From Pseudomonas sp. Irchel 3H7 (GTDB taxonomy: Bacteria > Pseudomonadota > Gammaproteobacteria > Pseudomonadales > Pseudomonadaceae), in contig NZ_FYEA01000010.1 in NCBI RefSeq assembly GCF_900187605.1, positions 186,001 through 250,000 on the forward strand: DNA of 64,000 nt, written 5' to 3'. The position numbers were made by a program, and so were the translations under genes. Of the stretch, positions 61,637 through 64,000 are shown piece after piece. Within the stretch, counting starts at the first letter, position 1; the number at the start of each line of letters is the position of its first letter. The notes beneath the pieces are model-generated. The model was not told the DNA's origin, did no database searches, and saw only the letters and a list, made by a program, of their open reading frames with translations.

Positions 61637-62897
61637 TCTGCGGCGTGCCCGGAGTTTGTGAACATCACAGAAACCTGTGGGAGCCTGGCTTGCCAGCGAT
61701 GGCGGCGGGTCAGTCGATATCAATGTTGAATGTCAGATCGAATCGCTGGCAAGCCAGCTCCCACAGTGATTTGCGGCGTGCCCGGAGTTTGTGAACATCA
61801 CAGAAACCTGTGGGAGCCTGGCTTGCCAGCGATGGCGACGGGTCAGTCGATATCAATGTTGAATGTCAGATCGAATCGCTGGCAAGCCAGCTCCCACAGT
61901 GATCTGCGGCGTGCCCGGAGTTTGTGAACATCAAAGAAAACTGTGGGAGCCTGGCTTGCCAGCGATGGCGACGGGTCGGTCGATATCTATGTTGAATGTC
62001 AGATCGAATCGCTGGCAAGCCAGCTCCCACAGTGATCTGCGGCGTGCCCGGAGTTTGTGAACATCAAAGAAAACTGTGGGGGGCTGGCTTGCCAGCGATG
62101 GCGACGGGTCGGTCGATATCAATGTTGAATGTCAGATCGAATCGCTGGCAAGCCAGCTCCCACAGTGATCTGCGGCGTACCCGGAGTTTGTGAACATCAA
62201 AGAAAACTGTGGGAGCCTGGCTTGCCAGCGATGGCGGCGGGTCGGTCGATATCAATGTTGAATGTCAGATCGAATCGCTGGCAAGCCAGCTCCCACAGTG
62301 ATCTTCGGCGTGCCCGGAGTTTGTGAACATCAAAGAAAACTGTGGGAGCCTGGCTTGCCAGCGATGGCGACGGGTCGGTCGATATCAATGTTGAATGTCA
62401 GATCGAATCGCTGGCAAGCCAGCTCCCACAGTGATCTGCGGCGTACCCGGAGTTTGTGAACATCAGAGAAAACTGTGGGAGCCTGGCTTGCCAGCGATGG
62501 CGGCGGGTCGGTCGATATCAATGTTGAATGTCAGATCGAATCGCTGGCAAGCCAGCTCCCACAGTGATCTGCGGCGTGCCCGGAGTTTGTGAACATCACA
62601 GAAAACTGTGGGAGCCTGGCTTGCCAGCGATGGCGACGGGTCAGTCGATATCAATGTTGAATGTCAGATCGAATCGCTGGCAAGCCAGCTCCCACAGTGA
62701 TCTGCGGCGTGCCCGGAGTTTGTGAACATCACAGAAAACTGTGGGAGCCTGGCTTGCCAGCGATGGCGACGGGTCAGTCGATATCAATGTTGAATGTCAG
62801 ATCGAATCGCTGGCAAGCCAGCTCCCACAGTGATCTGCGGCGTGCCCGGAGTTTGTGAACATCACAGAAACCTGTGGGAGCTTGCCTGCAAGCGAAA
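61609..62897. repeat. Outer inverted REP pair enclosing the tandem REPIN array
   Basis: CTTGCAGGCAAGCTCCCACAG (within 61609-61633) and its complement CTGTGGGAGCTTGCCTGCAAGC (62872-62893) are perfect inverted repeats of 22 bp, 1.24 kb apart. Their arms differ from the inner repeats (CTTGCCTGCAAGC against CTGGCTTGCCAGC), so they look like an older REPIN into which the 133-bp array grew. Confidence 0.8.
61675..62871. repeat. Tandem array of nine 133-bp REPIN-bearing units
   Basis: Units start at 61675, 61808, 61941, 62074, 62207, 62340, 62473, 62606 and 62739 with exact 133-bp spacing. Each has the left arm CTGTGGGAGCCTGGCTTGCC, a centre with ATATCAATGTTGAATGTCAG, the right arm ATCGCTGGCAAGCCAGCTCC and a ~41-bp spacer (CGGAGTTTGTGAACATCA). 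Units differ at a handful of sites only. Small open frames of 63-65 codons repeat in it on both strands but are by-products of the period. There are no unique spacers, so it is not a CRISPR. Confidence 0.95.
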
Positions 62898-62914
62898 GCG
62901 GTAGATCAGGCAGC

Positions 62915-62944
62915 AAAAAAAAACGGCACCTTCCGGTGCCGTTC
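62915..62944 (-). terminator. Intrinsic terminator of the ABC transporter gene
   Basis: On the minus strand the stem AACGGCACC / GGTGCCGTT (62935-62943 with 62922-62930) is followed by a T run (A run at 62915-62921), 20 bp after the stop codon of the ABC transporter binding-protein gene. Confidence 0.88.
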
Positions 62945-62963
62945 GCCTTTCACAGTTCCACTA

Positions 62964-64000
62964 TCACTTACGCGCATCCGCCCACGATTTCAGCAGTTCG
63001 TTGTAGCTCACGGTCTCGCCTTTCGGCTTCTCGTTGGCCAGTTTCGGTTTCGGTGCGCCCGGTTGATCAAACCAGTACTGAGCATCGCGCTCCGGATTCA
63101 TCTTCGGTGCACAAACCGCCTGGGCTTTGGAGCGTTCCAGACGCGTCATGATCGCGTCCTGATCCTTGGCCAAGCCATCCAGCGCCTGTTGCGGGGTCTT
63201 CTCGCCGCTGGCCGCTTCGGCGATGTGGCTCCACCACAGTTGCGCCAAACGCGGGTAGTCCGGCACGTTGGTGCCGGTCGGGGTCCATTGCACGCGGGCC
63301 GGGCTGCGGTAGAACTCGACCAGGCCACCGAGTTTCGGCGCCAGATCGGTCATCGCCTGCGAGTTGATGTCCGACTCGCGAATCGGCGTCAGGCCAACGA
63401 TGGTTTTCTTCAGCGACACGGTTTTCGAGGTCACAAACTGCGCGTACAGCCAAGCCGCGAGTTTCTGCTTTTCAGGCGTGGATTTCATGAACGTCCACGA
63501 ACCCACGTCCTGATAACCGAGCTTCATGCCCTCCTCCCAATACGGCCCGCGCGGCGACGGCGCCATGCGCCATTTCGGCGTGCCGTCGGCGTTGACCACC
63601 GGCAGGCCCGGTTTGGTCATGTCGGCGGTGAACGCGGTGTACCAGAAGATCTGCTGAGCAATGTTGCCCTGCGACGGCACCGGCCCGGACTCGGAGAAGG
63701 TCATGCCCGCCGCTTCCGGTGGCGCGTACTTCTTCAACCAGTCGACATACTTGGTGGTGGCGAACACCGCCGCCGGGCCATTGGTGTCGCCGCCGCGAGT
63801 CACACTCGAGCCGACCGGATGGCAATCCTCAACGCGAATCCCCCACTCGTCCACCGGCAAACCATTCGGGATGCCCTTGTCACCGCCACCGGCCATGGAG
63901 AACCAGGCATCGGTGAAGCGCCAGCCCAGCGACGGGTCTTTCTTGCCGTAATCCATGTGCCCGTAAACGCGTTTGCCGTCGATTTCCTTGACGTCTTCGC
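62964..64000 (-). CDS. GlpV-like ABC transporter solute-binding protein, 5' end outside the window
   Basis: About 345 C-terminal residues are visible; the frame is open to the window edge. The sequence is highly characteristic: EIDGKRVYGHMDYGKKDPSLG, DKGIPNGLPVDEWGIRVED, GMTFSESGPVPSQGN and GGLVEFYRSPARVQWTPTGTNVPDYP. From memory this matches the long (about 570-580 residue) family-1 binding proteins of the rhizobial GlpV type, used for glycerol or polyol uptake. The substrate here is inferred. Partner permease and ATPase genes would lie outside to the right. It is transcribed toward the repeat array and ends at a terminator. Confidence 0.85.
   Translation of the reverse strand, partial: EDVKEIDGKRVYGHMDYGKKDPSLGWRFTDAWFSMAGGGDKGIPNGLPVDEWGIRVEDCHPVGSSVTRGGDTNGPAAVFATTKYVDWLKKYAPPEAAGMTFSESGPVPSQGNIAQQIFWYTAFTADMTKPGLPVVNADGTPKWRMAPSPRGPYWEEGMKLGYQDVGSWTFMKSTPEKQKLAAWLYAQFVTSKTVSLKKTIVGLTPIRESDINSQAMTDLAPKLGGLVEFYRSPARVQWTPTGTNVPDYPRLAQLWWSHIAEAASGEKTPQQALDGLAKDQDAIMTRLERSKAQAVCAPKMNPERDAQYWFDQPGAPKPKLANEKPKGETVSYNELLKSWADARK

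Noticed and set aside
61730..62858. Series of 63-65 codon open frames in both strands, repeated every 133 bp
   Set aside because: They result from the array period being indivisible by three with a stop per unit; no ribosome sites and no protein-like composition.
61675..62871. Possible CRISPR array
   Set aside because: The repeats are 133 bp, spacers are identical rather than unique, the unit is a REPIN palindrome and no cas genes are near.

Overview
The window is a gamma-proteobacterial chromosome segment, almost certainly from the Pseudomonas fluorescens group. It has high G+C and a gene order (tusDCBE - cysG - serS - crcB - rarA - lolA - ftsK - trxB - aat - bpt - infA - clpA - clpS - cspD - icd - idh - nudJ - mnmA - hflD - purB - roxA - aceA - nuoA-N) that I recall as the core synteny of Pseudomonas. 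It also carries fused nuoCD, tandem icd/idh isozymes, and the REP/REPIN families typical of this group. No rRNA, tRNA, phage, IS element or CRISPR was recognised.

Positions 1-5560 hold a truncated GNAT gene, a small lipoprotein, a DUF6388-like protein, a YoaK-type membrane protein, the TusDCBE sulfur relay, a YbiB-like protein and a glutathionyl-hydroquinone reductase. Positions 5650-13280 form a minus-strand run (ftsK, lolA, rarA, crcB, serS, cysG). Positions 13576-20580 group the pieces of the bacterial N-degron pathway (aat, bpt, clpS, clpA) around infA, trxB and cspD. Positions 20660-33030 contain the isocitrate branch point (icd, idh, aceA), mnmA (the acceptor of sulfur from TusDCBE), hflD, purB, roxA and a secretin-domain protein. 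Positions 33660-48600 are the complete 13-gene complex I operon nuoA-N.

From 48.6 kb the window turns accessory. It has a HigB2/HigA2-type toxin-antitoxin pair, an OprD-family porin, a DUF6124 gene, two PtrA-like small periplasmic proteins, a CzcCBA-type heavy-metal RND efflux operon and a divergent heavy-metal two-component system. Three genes or operons of this block (the porin, the ptrA-like pair and czcCBA) share one promoter element of about 34 bp in the same orientation (box, 8 bp, CACC, 4 bp, CG). They therefore look like one local metal regulon of porin, small sensor/buffer proteins and efflux pump.

The intergenic spaces are unusually rich in repeats. Four palindromic REPIN-like families recur. 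There is an ~860 bp inverted-repeat element between infA and clpA. Most striking is a tandem array of nine 133-bp units, each holding a REPIN hairpin. The array is nested between the two halves of an older REPIN, one half of which encodes the last codons of the sensor kinase gene. The window ends inside a gene for a GlpV-like ABC transporter solute-binding protein.
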